From: Metabacillus rhizolycopersici | GTDB lineage: Bacteria > Bacillota > Bacilli > Bacillales > Bacillaceae | Length of the DNA stretch: 64,000 bases | Reading direction: 5' to 3' | Assembly: GCF_020075705.1 (NCBI RefSeq) | Contig: NZ_JAIQUM010000007.1 | Span: 72,968 to 136,967, forward strand | Part shown: piece after piece, positions 17,040 to 27,943 of the stretch | Layout: each line of letters begins with the position of its first letter | Numbering within the stretch: the first letter of the stretch is position 1 | Position numbers and translations under genes: made by a program | The notes under the pieces: generated by a model | What the model was told of the DNA's origin: nothing | What the model saw: only the letters and a program-made list of their open reading frames with translations | Databases searched by the model: none

Positions 17040-17414
17040 CTACTTTTCAAATTGCTTAAAGACCTTCTCTTTATAAAAAGCTGATGATTTAGACTCTAGT
17101 GCTTTCCTTTTCTTCATCAAAACCTCTAATCTTATTTGCTTTTCGTGCTTTTTCGTTTTGAGACGCTGACTCTCTTCGCTACTGTCACAAGAATCAAGTA
17201 AATTTTCAATCGTTATTAGCTCTTCCTTTAAACGCTCTGTCTCGCTTATCATATTTGAATTTTTCAACACTTTATATGCAATACGAAGATCTTCTGGAAT
17301 ATGCGACAAATCTTCTAACTGCAATGGTTTTCCTTGACCTGGCAGGTTTTCAAACTCACCTTCTTTTATTGCAGTTCGAATTTTATCTTCAGCAATAAGT
17401 GAAAAAATATCCAC
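17040..17414 (-). CDS. DUF1992 (DnaJC28-like conserved domain) protein
   Basis: A 124-residue soluble helical protein. The N-terminal signature is clear: MDIFSLIAEDKIRTAIKEGE, then FENLPGQGKPL, then the usual DLSHIPEDLRIAYKVLKNS. The second half is a charged helix likely to form a coiled coil. The start is the GTG at 17412-17414, 9 bases after AAGGAG; the frame opens at a GTG three codons earlier that overlaps the site. DUF1992 proteins occur across bacteria and in eukaryotic DnaJC28; a chaperone link is suggested by name only. Confidence 0.82.
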   Translation of the reverse strand: MDIFSLIAEDKIRTAIKEGEFENLPGQGKPLQLEDLSHIPEDLRIAYKVLKNSNMISETERLKEELITIENLLDSCDSSEESQRLKTKKHEKQIRLEVLMKKRKALESKSSAFYKEKVFKQFEK

Positions 17415-17472
17415 ATAGACCACTCTCCTTCTTTCATTATATTATTAGCTTAACATATTTATCCCCGTCTAA

Positions 17473-17555
17473 AACGAGGCTTATCAGAGCCTTACGGGTA
17501 GTCATTCTCAACTTAGTTTCTTTGCTATACTTAAATATTGAAGTAAAATTTACCT
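17473..17555. repeat. Degenerate repeat B copy (B2)
   Basis: CGAGGCTTATCAGAG, CCTTACGGGTAGTC, TTTCTTTGCT and ATTGAAGTAAAATTTACC align in order with the intact B copies, but the long arms no longer pair. It lies between two minus-strand genes. Confidence 0.5.
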
Positions 17556-17565
17556 TGGTGCTATT

Positions 17566-17913
17566 TTAAACAAGACAAAATAGTTCGTTTTGTCTCTTTA
17601 CAAGTTGCTCGGAAGTCTGCATTGCTCTTGTCTTAGTAATATGATAGAAATACAAAGGAATCGTACCTAAAAGCAGTAAAATGCCAGGTCCTAAATTTAC
17701 CAGCATGTTTATTCCATCTACTACTTCCGGCGTTTGTTTTGCATGAGCCACATAGTCAATTGCTCCTAGTACAGTTGCACTCAAAGCCCCAACTAAGGCG
17801 CTTACAATTTTGGTTATAAGGCTTGTAAAAGAATAGATCGCACCATCTGCACGTACGCCTGTTTTTAATTGATTCTCATCTATAAGTCCATGTATTATCA
17901 TATGCCCCACCAC
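17566..17913 (-). pseudogene. C-terminal fragment of a GPH-family sugar:cation symporter
   Basis: About 110 residues match the end of glycoside-pentoside-hexuronide symporters: the cytoplasmic loop ENQLKTGVRADGAIYSFTSL (family: D..EWKTG.R.EG..YS), then two helices and the short C-tail. The first ten or so helices are missing. The frame continues upstream for some codons without family similarity, so the ATG is not a true start. It is a remnant, probably of a sugar-uptake gene lost from this locus. Confidence 0.75.
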
Positions 17914-18075
17914 TACCTTCTTCTCGACGAGATAGTATGAGTGGAAACAATCTAGTTTCTTTATAAGTGATAGTACATTTGGATTCTTCTATTTCCCATG
18001 ACATTTTGATTATTAATCCTTCAGATTTTTAACTCTAATGTCGGACTAACTAACACACTACAAGTAATGAGACAC

Positions 18076-18105
18076 AAAAAAGGTGACATGAATGTCACCT
18101 TTTTC
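18076..18105 (-). terminator. glpD terminator
   Basis: Minus-strand arms AAGGTGACAT and ATGTCACCTT flank a two-base loop and run into T residues. It closes the glp transcript. Confidence 0.85.
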
Positions 18106-18149
18106 ATAAAACCTATTAAAACGAATTATTCCTGTGAAACAGATCAACT

Positions 18150-19838
18150 TCAATGATGAATCATTTCCTTTTCATTTGCTCTCTCATCGACAGCTGTATA
18201 TGCATCCTGAAGTTGTTTTTCTAATTCCTCTTGAAATAAATGTTCTTGTTCGATCGTCCAGTCTAATACAGATGCCATAAAGCTAATGATATGATCCTTC
18301 CATTCTCTTACCCAATTTATATCAAATAGTAATGCTCCTGTTCGACGATAGAAAAAGTCGATGGGCTTTGTTGCCATTTCTTCTTTAATCGAATACATTA
18401 CTTGTAAAAATACATAAAGTGGTAACCCACTTTTTCTTACATTCTCCATATGCATCTGGCTAAATTGAAAAACCTTGTCAACATTTGATCCATATCGCTT
18501 CACTAATCTCTCAGCTTGCTCTCTTGTAAGCCCTAATTGAGTACCCATTTTCACCTTTTCTTCAATAAAGGCAGGAAACTTTTTGGATCCGCCAAAATCT
18601 CCTCCAGAGATTGGCAAGTTTTTTGTCTTGCAAGCTGAGAATGTTCTGTTTTCTTCTTCATTAAATTTCTTCGCAAGCAGATCAACAATGATTTCAGCCA
18701 TTTTTCGATATCCCGTCAGCTTCCCGCCTGCAATCGTGATGAGCCCTGAGTCAGATGTCCATATCTCATCTTTACGAGATATCTCAGAAGGATCTTTTCC
18801 ATCTTCATGAATTAATGGTCGCAATCCCGTCCAGCTCGATTCAATATCTTTTACGGTTATATTTAATGAAGGGAACATAAAGTTGATGGCATTAATGACA
18901 TATTCTCGATCATTTACTGTCATTCTAGGATAAGCGATATCCCCTTTGTAAACTGTATCTGTTGTTCCTACATAGGTTTTTTTGTCTCTTGGAATGGCAA
19001 ATACCATTCGGCCATCAGGTGTATCAAAATAAATTGCTTGTTTGAGCGGAAAACGATGTTGATCAAGGACAAGATGAATACCTTTTGTTAATTTCAATGA
19101 CTTTCCTTTTAAGGATTGATCCTTTTTACGAAGTGCATCTACCCAAGGACCAGCTGCGTTGACAATTTTTTTCGCATAAATTTTATAAGACTTCTGCGTG
19201 ATTTGATCGACAACGATGACACCTTTCACTATCCCGTTTTCATAAATAAATTCATCTACTTTGGTGTAATTTATTGCCGTTGCTCCTTGATTAACTGCTT
19301 CTTTCACAACTTCAATTGTTAAACGGGCATCATCTGTTTTATATTCCACATAGTGACCTCCGCCTTTTAGACCGTCTCTTTTTAGCAAAGGCTCACGCTT
19401 TATCGTTTCCTCAATACTTAACATAGAACGGCGTTCACTGCTCTTAACTCCGGCTAAAAAGTCATATACTAAAAGACCAATGGAAGTAGAGAATTTACCG
19501 AATGTGCCTTCTGCATAAATTGGCAGCAGCATCCACTCTGGAGTTGTAACATGAGGTCCATTTTCATAAACAATTGCTCTCTCTTTTCCTACCTCTGCCA
19601 CCATTTTCACTTCAAATTGTTTTAAATAGCGTAAACCGCCATGAACTAATTTCGTCGAGCGACTTGATGTACCTGCCGCAAAGTCCTGCATTTCCACGAG
19701 TGCTGTTTTCATCCCACGGGTTGCAGCATCTAGGGCAATTCCGCAGCCTGTAATGCCACCCCCAATTACAAGCACATCATATTTCTCATTTTCCATTTCC
19801 TGTAGAATACTCATTCGATTTTCACTTGAAAACGTCAT
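18150..19838 (-). CDS. glpD: Aerobic glycerol-3-phosphate dehydrogenase
   Basis: A 562-residue FAD enzyme that oxidises glycerol 3-phosphate to dihydroxyacetone phosphate and feeds electrons to the quinone pool at the membrane. The FAD-binding Rossmann motif [21 protein letters not shown] lies about 22 residues from the start. [16 protein letters not shown] follows, a GlpD signature, as does [12 protein letters not shown] near residue 375. The start is the ATG at 19836-19838 with GGAGTGAGG upstream; the longer open frame to 19907 runs into the leader terminator. The gene follows glpK and has a GlpP-type leader hairpin, so it is expected to be induced by glycerol 3-phosphate through antitermination. 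Confidence 0.97.
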   Translation of the reverse strand: MTFSSENRMSILQEMENEKYDVLVIGGGITGCGIALDAATRGMKTALVEMQDFAAGTSSRSTKLVHGGLRYLKQFEVKMVAEVGKERAIVYENGPHVTTPEWMLLPIYAEGTFGKFSTSIGLLVYDFLAGVKSSERRSMLSIEETIKREPLLKRDGLKGGGHYVEYKTDDARLTIEVVKEAVNQGATAINYTKVDEFIYENGIVKGVIVVDQITQKSYKIYAKKIVNAAGPWVDALRKKDQSLKGKSLKLTKGIHLVLDQHRFPLKQAIYFDTPDGRMVFAIPRDKKTYVGTTDTVYKGDIAYPRMTVNDREYVINAINFMFPSLNITVKDIESSWTGLRPLIHEDGKDPSEISRKDEIWTSDSGLITIAGGKLTGYRKMAEIIVDLLAKKFNEEENRTFSACKTKNLPISGGDFGGSKKFPAFIEEKVKMGTQLGLTREQAERLVKRYGSNVDKVFQFSQMHMENVRKSGLPLYVFLQVMYSIKEEMATKPIDFFYRRTGALLFDINWVREWKDHIISFMASVLDWTIEQEHLFQEELEKQLQDAYTAVDERANEKEMIHH

Positions 19839-19881
19839 TTTCCTCACTCCGATTCTGCTATTTTTCATTAGTTGTATAAAA

Positions 19882-19938
19882 AAGAGACCACAAAATCCAT
19901 TAATCAAAAAAAACGATTAAAGGTTTTTGTGGTCTCTC
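19882..19938 (-). promoter_or_regulatory. glpD leader terminator, likely GlpP antitermination target
   Basis: Minus-strand perfect 13-bp arms AGAGACCACAAAA (from 19937) and TTTTGTGGTCTCT (to 19883), with secondary pairing in the loop and a T-run after. It lies 44 bases upstream of the glpD start. In B. subtilis GlpP binds a similar glpD leader and prevents termination; the glpP gene is two genes upstream here, so the same control is inferred. Confidence 0.85.
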
Positions 19939-20044
19939 AAAATTCTGCTACCAGACTATTAACTTATAGTTTCATTAAAACATAATTTACTCGAATATTC
20001 AACCTAATCGTTATATATATAATTGTCTTAATACGTTTTACTTA

Positions 20045-21559
<1,515 letters not shown>

Positions 21560-21645
21560 TCAGTTGTCTTTATTACTGAAAACTTTCCTCTTTTAAGTAA
21601 TGCAGCAAGCTCATTTTTTTCATTTGTTCTGTTAAACTTGTCTGG

Positions 21646-21740
21646 TGCTTTTCGCGGACGGTCCGGGAGCCTCCTCTACGTTGTACGTCTTCAGGATCTC
21701 CCTTGTCCCTTTTTTCCCGTAGGAGCCTCTCGTCCTGCGT
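21646..21740. repeat. GC-rich interspersed repeat (family D) between glpP and glpK
   Basis: The text contains GCGGACGGTCCGGGAGCCTC, then AGGATCTCCCTTGTCCC and CGTAGGAGCCTC; on the minus strand GGAGGCTCCCGGACCGTCC and GAGGCTCCTACGGG. Such paired GGCTCC blocks are a common intergenic repeat in Bacillus genomes by my recollection. Base composition is far above its surroundings. It occupies the usual position of glpF. Confidence 0.7.
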
Positions 21741-21792
21741 TCCAATCGACATTCGAACAAAATCAATAATGACTATTAATACAGCCAATTCA

Positions 21793-22347
21793 TTAATACG
21801 ATTTCCACAGATTGTGCCTGGACGTTGTAACTGCCGTTGCACCTGCTGTTAAAGCTTGCACAACGTCCTGCTCCGATTTGATGAACCCCCCAGCCAAGAT
21901 TGGCGTCCCTGTTTTTTCATGTATCTCTTTTATCAGAGAAGGAATGATCCCCGGCAGAATTTCAATAAAATCAGGATTTATTTTAGGCACCAATCTGTAA
22001 GTTTTTTCAAGTGATGTACTATCTAAGAGAAAAACGCGTTGAATGGCATAAACACCTTTTTGCTTTGCTTTTAAAATAACATTGGATTTTGTAGATATAA
22101 TACCAGCAGGCTTTAATTCTTGACAGATATATTCCACGGCATATTCATCTGCCTTTAGGCCATTAATAAGATCCACATGTAAAATTAATTTTTTCTCTGC
22201 CTTATTTATCGCATTCATAATACCGCGCAATTGCCCCAAGTGACTTTCCAACAATAGTCCATACTCATAATCACTTTTTAAAAAGCGTTCAAGCTGCTTC
22301 ATTTCTCTAAATGCTGGAAGTACCTGCTGATTTTGAAATCCCATCAT
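21793..22347 (-). CDS. glpP: Glycerol uptake operon antiterminator
   Basis: A 184-residue RNA-binding regulator that, with glycerol 3-phosphate, lets transcription pass the leader terminators of glp genes. Family features are visible: the opening [20 protein letters not shown], the strand [32 protein letters not shown], and the phosphate-binding [15 protein letters not shown] with AGATAVTTS at the end, as in TIM-barrel glycerol-phosphate binding folds. A GGGGGA site precedes the start (one of two adjacent ATGs). It is the first gene of a glp set, and its likely target is the hairpin in front of glpD. Length is near the family norm, so the C-terminus is not truncated by the repeat downstream. 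Confidence 0.93.
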   Translation of the reverse strand: MMGFQNQQVLPAFREMKQLERFLKSDYEYGLLLESHLGQLRGIMNAINKAEKKLILHVDLINGLKADEYAVEYICQELKPAGIISTKSNVILKAKQKGVYAIQRVFLLDSTSLEKTYRLVPKINPDFIEILPGIIPSLIKEIHEKTGTPILAGGFIKSEQDVVQALTAGATAVTTSRHNLWKSY

Positions 22348-22424
22348 GATCCCCCAATTTATATTTCATATTTTTGCAGAAGCAAAACGTAATCATCTTT
22401 CTGTTAAATTAGTACATTATTTTC

Positions 22425-24824
22425 TTATAGCTTAACTTGAAAAGTTTGATTAACACGTTCCTGCTCTATTCCATTGACGATTAATTTTCTTTGTTCATTT
22501 TCAGGAAGGTGCAATGTGATATGATCATATGGCAATGTATAGGATCCTTCCTTTTTAATTGTGACTGTAATCTCGCCTTCAGTACTTTCCATTTCTACAT
22601 GAATATACGCAAATGTATGTGAATAATCGTTTGTTAAACCATCATCCTCATATAATTTGTATGAGGATTTTCCTGTATCTTTGCAAGGAAATAATAACAA
22701 TCCTCTTTCATCCTCGTTCTTTGTTGCAAAAGTGATCTCTGCTTGATTAACAGGAATGATTGCTCCTGCTTTTGCTAGTAATGGTGTATACGATAATGGT
22801 GCCGGAATGACAACGTTTTGTCCTCCTTCATACCATTTTCCTGTATGAAAGTCATACCAGCCATCCTTATTTTCAGGTAAATATACTTCCCTTTCTGATT
22901 TGCCCTTTTCAACAACAGAAGCAACCAAGATAGACTCACCGAGCATAAAATCATCATTTTCTTCAAATGTCGTTTCATCATGTTCAAAATCGTAAAACGT
23001 CGGTCGAATGATTGGTTGATAGTGTTGATGTGCCTCATGAAGAGCTGTATAAAGATAAGGAATAATCTTTGATCTGAATTTAATCAATCCTCTGATATTT
23101 TCCAGCATATCAGGATACATCCAAGGCTCATTAACCGTTTGGTCATCATTCCATGAATGGATCGTAAACCTTGGATGAACAATTCCATTTTGCACCCATC
23201 TTACGAAAAGCTCGGGTTCAGGTGCTAGACCCGAAAAACCGCCAACATCATGACCAAAATTATAAATACCTGACAAACTTAATCCAATTCCCATCTTAAT
23301 GTTGTATTTCAATGTTTTCCAGCTCGTACGATTATCTCCCGTCCATGTTTGCACATAACGGTGAAGTCCTGCAGAGCCTGAGCGAGATATTAAATATGGG
23401 CGCAATTCTGGATTGTATTCCAGTTGTGCTTCATAGGAAGCCTTCATCATAAGAAGCGGATGAAGAGCGCGAATGAGCTCAAATTCTTTCTCACTGCCAA
23501 AGCCGTGGCAAGTAGCATCTTTGCTCCAAATTTCAAACTCATTATTGTCATTCCATGTAGAATCGATTCCATATTCCAAAAGCTTTTCTTTTACTTGATC
23601 TTTCCACCAGTCATATGTTTCTTTATTTGTAAAGTCTAAATAAGCTCCAATGTCATCCCAAAATTGTGCCATTTCAGGCTCTTCTGTTTTCCTGTTTGTT
23701 ATAAACATGTTTTTTTCTTTTAGCTCATTAAAATAAGGGTGATCTTTTAATAAAGCTGGTTTAATATTTGCACACAATCGCAAATCCTTTTCATGGAAGT
23801 TTTGTACCATCTCTTTTGGAGACGGGAATTTTGAATGGTTCCAATTAAACACATAACGTTTATCATCGATCGATGTATATCCTGATGACAATTGGAATGA
23901 ATCGCATAAAATATCGTGTTCTTCACAAAGCTCTAAGAATTTATTTAATTGATCCTGTGCATCCGGAGCATCCGTGTAACTCATTGTCGAACCAGAATAG
24001 CCCAAGCTCCATTTTGGCGGAAAGATTGTTTTTCCAGTTAACCATGAAAACTTGCTAGTAACATCTTTTACTTTTGGTCCAGCAATAATATAGTAATCTA
24101 AATCACCATGTTCAGTTTGATAATATCTGTATAACTCATGATAATTATCAAGCTCCGTTCCTAATTCAAAAATTGAGCTGGACAAATTATCGTAGAATAT
24201 TCCAAATGAAAACCCAGTATTCTTCTGTCGTGTCATATAAAATGGAATATGTTTATAAAGGGGATCGCTATATTCCGCATCATATCCCATTGCATCAATT
24301 GTCAGCATTCGATAGCGTTTGCCGTGCTTATCAACTGAACCTGATTTTTCGCCTAATCCGAAATATTGTTCATTTAAATCGCGTTTTAAATAATGGGTAA
24401 TCCCTTGACCAAGTGAGCCATCAAAGTTATAGCTTTGAGTTTGTCGATCATTGGCAAAGTTCACCCACTCAGAATTTTCACGGTAAAACCAGCTAATCTT
24501 AAATCCATTTAACTTCACCACAGCCTTCACGAGAGACGTTTCTACTATGAATTCATCCTCATTTTGGCTAGATTCATAAGTTGGAAGGGAAAAACCGCTT
24601 GTATCAAAGCGGTCACGGCCTTCCCAAGGAACATCTGCTTGTCCCGGTGCCACACTCCAGGTTTTATCTAGTTTTAATGTATCTCCGTCTGTAAACAAGA
24701 TTCGTATAATATCGTTTTCAAGCACCATTATTTTTGCATATGTGTTACCGTCTATTAATTTAAACTTTAGTATATTGTTATTTTCTCCTAAAAAGTGAAA
24801 TTGATATGTCTCTTTAATGCTCAT
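22425..24824 (-). CDS. Glycoside hydrolase family 31 (alpha-glucosidase/alpha-xylosidase type)
   Basis: A 799-residue cytoplasmic enzyme (no signal peptide) predicted to cleave alpha-linked sugars with retention. The layout is an N-terminal beta domain, then the TIM barrel. The active site shows SLGYSGSTMSYTD at the barrel start, the catalytic nucleophile Asp in STWNDNNEFEIW (about residue 425), ISRSGSAGLHRYVQTWTGDN with the probable acid/base Asp, and FGHDVGGFSG. The C-terminal beta domains follow. It lies 27 bases past the end of the TRAP transporter operon, so its substrate probably enters through that importer and may carry a carboxylate. The precise glycoside is unknown. Confidence 0.9.
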   Translation of the reverse strand: MSIKETYQFHFLGENNNILKFKLIDGNTYAKIMVLENDIIRILFTDGDTLKLDKTWSVAPGQADVPWEGRDRFDTSGFSLPTYESSQNEDEFIVETSLVKAVVKLNGFKISWFYRENSEWVNFANDRQTQSYNFDGSLGQGITHYLKRDLNEQYFGLGEKSGSVDKHGKRYRMLTIDAMGYDAEYSDPLYKHIPFYMTRQKNTGFSFGIFYDNLSSSIFELGTELDNYHELYRYYQTEHGDLDYYIIAGPKVKDVTSKFSWLTGKTIFPPKWSLGYSGSTMSYTDAPDAQDQLNKFLELCEEHDILCDSFQLSSGYTSIDDKRYVFNWNHSKFPSPKEMVQNFHEKDLRLCANIKPALLKDHPYFNELKEKNMFITNRKTEEPEMAQFWDDIGAYLDFTNKETYDWWKDQVKEKLLEYGIDSTWNDNNEFEIWSKDATCHGFGSEKEFELIRALHPLLMMKASYEAQLEYNPELRPYLISRSGSAGLHRYVQTWTGDNRTSWKTLKYNIKMGIGLSLSGIYNFGHDVGGFSGLAPEPELFVRWVQNGIVHPRFTIHSWNDDQTVNEPWMYPDMLENIRGLIKFRSKIIPYLYTALHEAHQHYQPIIRPTFYDFEHDETTFEENDDFMLGESILVASVVEKGKSEREVYLPENKDGWYDFHTGKWYEGGQNVVIPAPLSYTPLLAKAGAIIPVNQAEITFATKNEDERGLLLFPCKDTGKSSYKLYEDDGLTNDYSHTFAYIHVEMESTEGEITVTIKKEGSYTLPYDHITLHLPENEQRKLIVNGIEQERVNQTFQVKL

Positions 24825-24850
24825 TTGATCTCTCCTTATCTGTATATGTT

Positions 24851-26146
24851 TTATAAGCCAAATAGTTTAGGTAAAAATAAGCTAACTTCTGGAATATACG
24901 TTACTAGTAAAAGAACGATGGTGATCGCTCCGTAAAATGGAAAAAGAGGTTTCGTTACTTGTTCGATACTCACTTTTCCAACACTGCACCCGGCAAAAAG
25001 TGCACCACCTACTGGCGGAGTAATATTTCCGATGCAGAGATTAAACGCCATCATAATTCCAAAATGGACCGGATCCATGCCAAATGATGAAACAATCGGC
25101 AAAAAGATCGGTGTGAAAATTAACACAGCTGGTGCTAAATCGATAAATGTTCCAATGATTAATAAAATGATATTCATCATAAGCAAAATAATAATCGGGT
25201 TATCTGTTAATCCTAAAACCCCGTTGCTGATCGCTTCTGGTATACCTGTAAATGACATGACGATTGATAAGATTGTCGATGTTGCAATGACTAACATAAT
25301 TACCGCAGTCATTTCAACCGTTTCGAGAAGCATAGCAGGAAGCTTTTTTAGACTGAAAGATTTATAGAAAATCGATAAAATAACTGAATAAGCAACTGCT
25401 ATCGCCGCTCCTTCTGTTGCTGTGAAAACCCCGTAAATAATCCCTCCAAGTACGATGAAAATTAGCAACAGACTTGGAATAGCATCAAGAAATACCTTTA
25501 AGCCTTGTTTGAAAGTAACCTTATTTGTAATTGGATACTTCTTTTTTTTCGCAATGAAGTAGGCAACGACCATAGTCGATAGACCCCACAAAATTCCAGG
25601 TATATAACCAGCCATGAATAATGCAGCAACCGAAGTACCACCACTTACTAAAGAATAAATAATGAGCAATCCGCTTGGAGGGATTAATAGTCCTGTTGGT
25701 GCAGATGCAATATTTACTGCTGCTGAGTACGTTCGATCATAACCATCTTTCTCTTGTAACGGGGCCATTACCTGGCCAATTGCTGCAGCTGCAGCAACTG
25801 AAGAACCTGAAATTGACCCGAAAAGCATATTACCAATTACATTCGTATGATCTAATGAACCCGGCGTACGTCCGGCTAGTACCTTCGCTAGATTAATTAA
25901 CCTTATCGCAATCCCTCCGTTATTCATAATAATTCCAGATAATACAAAGAATGGAACAGCTAATAAGGCAAAACTATCAAGTCCCGTGACCATCTTTTGT
26001 GCAGATGTAAAAACTGCGACATCAAACGGGAATATGATTAACATAGTTGCAATGGAAGCTCCTGCAATACTAATTGCGATTGGAACTCCTGCAAACAGCA
26101 GTATAAAAAATACTGCCAACAGAATGATACCTGCTGTTAAAGTCAT
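24851..26146 (-). CDS. dctM: TRAP transporter large permease
   Basis: A 431-residue DctM-family protein that forms the elevator-type transport domain of a tripartite ATP-independent periplasmic (here extracytoplasmic) transporter driven by Na+. Twelve or more helices. Signatures include FAGVPIAISIAGASIATML near the start, GSISGSSVAAAAAIGQVM at about residue 110, and IGNITPPVGGALFAGCSVG near 380. The ATG at 26144-26146 lies 9 bases after GGGGG; the frame opens at a TTG that abuts the site. It is directly preceded by the small permease gene (gap 16 bases). Confidence 0.93.
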   Translation of the reverse strand: MTLTAGIILLAVFFILLFAGVPIAISIAGASIATMLIIFPFDVAVFTSAQKMVTGLDSFALLAVPFFVLSGIIMNNGGIAIRLINLAKVLAGRTPGSLDHTNVIGNMLFGSISGSSVAAAAAIGQVMAPLQEKDGYDRTYSAAVNIASAPTGLLIPPSGLLIIYSLVSGGTSVAALFMAGYIPGILWGLSTMVVAYFIAKKKKYPITNKVTFKQGLKVFLDAIPSLLLIFIVLGGIIYGVFTATEGAAIAVAYSVILSIFYKSFSLKKLPAMLLETVEMTAVIMLVIATSTILSIVMSFTGIPEAISNGVLGLTDNPIIILLMMNIILLIIGTFIDLAPAVLIFTPIFLPIVSSFGMDPVHFGIMMAFNLCIGNITPPVGGALFAGCSVGKVSIEQVTKPLFPFYGAITIVLLLVTYIPEVSLFLPKLFGL

Positions 26147-26162
26147 GTCATGCAACCCCCTA

Positions 26163-26696
26163 TTATTCTAATATTTTACTTTTTAATTTTTGATAGGACA
26201 TTTCTAAATCATCATTAACTAAATCTACCTCTGGTTTGTTTTTTACCTCAATAAGACTAAGCAAACTATAACCAATAATGAGAATACCGCTTACTGGAAG
26301 TGAGAGATATACATACCCCATCGGAATCCCAAGTCCAGCAGAAGATTGTGCCATCGTGGTCAGAACTGTTTTTGAACCTCCGATGACCATGACGATGATA
26401 GCAAAGCCAAGGATAACGACTTCAATCAATATGTTTAAAATAAGCGCTTTCTTTTTTGATAATTTTTCTAAGATAAATTCGATTGCAAAATGCTTCTTCT
26501 GTCCAAACACATAAGCTGAACCAAGCATAGACACCCAAATTAATGAATATCTTAAAAATTCCTCAGAAAACGTACTTGGAGCATTCAATACATACCTTGT
26601 AAATACTTGCCATATTGAAACTAGGACCATAATCCCCATTAACGTACATGTCGAAAATGCAATAGTTTGGTCCATCCATTTTCTTACTGTCTGCAT
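26163..26696 (-). CDS. dctQ: TRAP transporter small permease
   Basis: A 177-residue four-helix DctQ protein that partners DctM. The conserved FTRYVLNAPSTFSEEFLRYSL segment (about residues 32-52) and WVSMLGSAYVFGQKKHFAIE are typical. An ideal AAGGAGGAG precedes the start. Its C-tail is charged and reaches 16 bases from the DctM start. Located between the binding protein and large permease genes, the usual P-Q-M order. Confidence 0.92.
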   Translation of the reverse strand: MQTVRKWMDQTIAFSTCTLMGIMVLVSIWQVFTRYVLNAPSTFSEEFLRYSLIWVSMLGSAYVFGQKKHFAIEFILEKLSKKKALILNILIEVVILGFAIIVMVIGGSKTVLTTMAQSSAGLGIPMGYVYLSLPVSGILIIGYSLLSLIEVKNKPEVDLVNDDLEMSYQKLKSKILE

Positions 26697-26720
26697 GTTA
26701 ATCTCCTCCTTTTCATTTCA

Positions 26721-27728
26721 TTATTCATTTTGATTTGCCAGTTCACGAATTTCTTTATAGTAATTTCCAGTTGATTCCATTTCAGAGAACTTATCATGAA
26801 GTGGCTGAACCGCTTTTTTGAAAGGCTCTTTGTCTGGTGTACTAAACGTCACACCCTTTTCTTTTGCATCCTTAATGGCTTTTTGAATGGCCTCATCCCA
26901 AACTATTTTATGAAACGCTGTTGATTCTTTAGCAGCTTCAGAGATTGCTTGTTTTTGTTCTTCTGTTAACTCCTGCCATTTTTCATTGCTCATGATCAGG
27001 ATATCTGGAACAATTGAATGTTCACTGTACGAGTATTGTTTAGCTACCTCTCCGTGATTGTTATCTGTTAAAGCGGTTTCATTGTTTTCAGAACCATCAA
27101 TTACACCTGACTGCATAGCCGTATACACTTCACCAAATGACATCGGAGTAGGTGCGCCACCCATTAATTTAATCATTTCGATCGCTGTGGCACTTGGTTG
27201 AACACGAATTTTCAAGCCTTTTAAATCGTCAGGATGCATGATCTGCTTATCTTTCGTATAAAAGTTGCGGATTCCTGAGTCATAATACGATAAACCGATA
27301 AAACCTATTTTATCTGTCGTTTGATAAATATCCTGTGCAATATCACTGTCCATTACGCGATAATAATGATCTTTATTATCAAATAAGTAAGGAAGGCTAA
27401 ATAAGGAGTAAACATCGTTAAAGCTCTCTAATGCGCTTGCACTAACCTTAGCTACATCAATTGCTCCTGTCTGTGTTAACTCAATCACTTCACGCTCAGA
27501 TCCTAGCTGGCCATTTGGATATAACTGCACTTTTATTGATCCATCAGTTTTCTCCTCGACAAGCTTAGCAAATTCTACTAATGACTTATGAACGGGGTGA
27601 GTCTCACTTTGGTTGTGTGCCAACCTCAATGTAACAGAGTTTTCATCCCCGGAGGCTGTATTGCTGCAAGAGGAAAGTATCCCTACCAATAAAGCGCATA
27701 CAATAATATTCAAAAATATCTTTTTCAC
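26721..27728 (-). CDS. dctP: TRAP transporter substrate-binding lipoprotein
   Basis: A 335-residue extracytoplasmic binding protein with a lipobox (GILSSC, so a lipid anchor as expected in a Gram-positive). It has the DctP fold signatures, including LGSEREVIELTQTGAIDVA, the conserved Arg in DLKGLKIRVQPS that pairs with a substrate carboxylate, and TAMQSGVIDGSENNETAL. The NNE wording recalls DctP groups that bind sugar acids such as uronates, but this is recollection of a family pattern and not proof. The start is a GTG (27726-27728) 5 bases after GGGGGGAG; the in-frame ATG at 27741-27743 precedes that site. First gene of the TRAP/GH31 unit, divergent from a LacI regulator. Confidence 0.9.
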   Translation of the reverse strand: MKKIFLNIIVCALLVGILSSCSNTASGDENSVTLRLAHNQSETHPVHKSLVEFAKLVEEKTDGSIKVQLYPNGQLGSEREVIELTQTGAIDVAKVSASALESFNDVYSLFSLPYLFDNKDHYYRVMDSDIAQDIYQTTDKIGFIGLSYYDSGIRNFYTKDKQIMHPDDLKGLKIRVQPSATAIEMIKLMGGAPTPMSFGEVYTAMQSGVIDGSENNETALTDNNHGEVAKQYSYSEHSIVPDILIMSNEKWQELTEEQKQAISEAAKESTAFHKIVWDEAIQKAIKDAKEKGVTFSTPDKEPFKKAVQPLHDKFSEMESTGNYYKEIRELANQNE

Positions 27729-27786
27729 GAAGTCTCCCCCCATTATTCATTCATCTGATTTCTATGAATGGCATTTTGTTTAGTAT

Positions 27787-27824
27787 TTTAGCGAAAAATA
27801 ACAACGTTGTTATTTTTCGCTAAA
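27787..27824. promoter_or_regulatory. 38-bp perfect palindrome, LacI-type operator O1
   Basis: TTTAGCGAAAAATAACAAC (27787-27805) is followed with no gap by its exact reverse complement (27806-27824). The centre AACAACGTTGTT is shared with a second site at 27861. A central CG and A/T-rich arms are typical of LacI-family operators. A candidate -10 box (TAAAAT on the minus strand) for the TRAP operon overlaps its left edge. Confidence 0.8.
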
Positions 27825-27826
27825 CG

Positions 27827-27855
27827 TGTACACTGATGATATTATCATGTATAAT
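27827..27855 (+). promoter_or_regulatory. Promoter of the LacI-family regulator gene
   Basis: TGTACA (27827-27832), 17-bp spacer, TATAAT (27850-27855). It lies between the two operators; O2 begins six bases after the -10 box and would cover the start point. Confidence 0.65.
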
Positions 27856-27860
27856 TTTTT

Positions 27861-27874
27861 TAACAACGTTGTTA
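27861..27874. promoter_or_regulatory. LacI-type operator O2
   Basis: The 14-bp palindrome TAACAACGTTGTTA repeats the core of O1. The two centres are 62 bp apart, close to six helical turns, an arrangement that suits DNA looping by a tetramer. Binding is inferred. Confidence 0.7.
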
Positions 27875-27943
27875 TTTTGCATTATACGTTCTCCTTTACA
27901 AATTTTCAACGTTTTCTTTTTAATTATTTTGTGGAGGTTAATG

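Noticed and set aside
22425..24824. GH31 enzyme as a sulfoquinovosidase
   Set aside because: The catalytic loop reads TWNDNNE, unlike the ADFGE-type loop I recall for YihQ, and no sulfosugar genes are adjacent.
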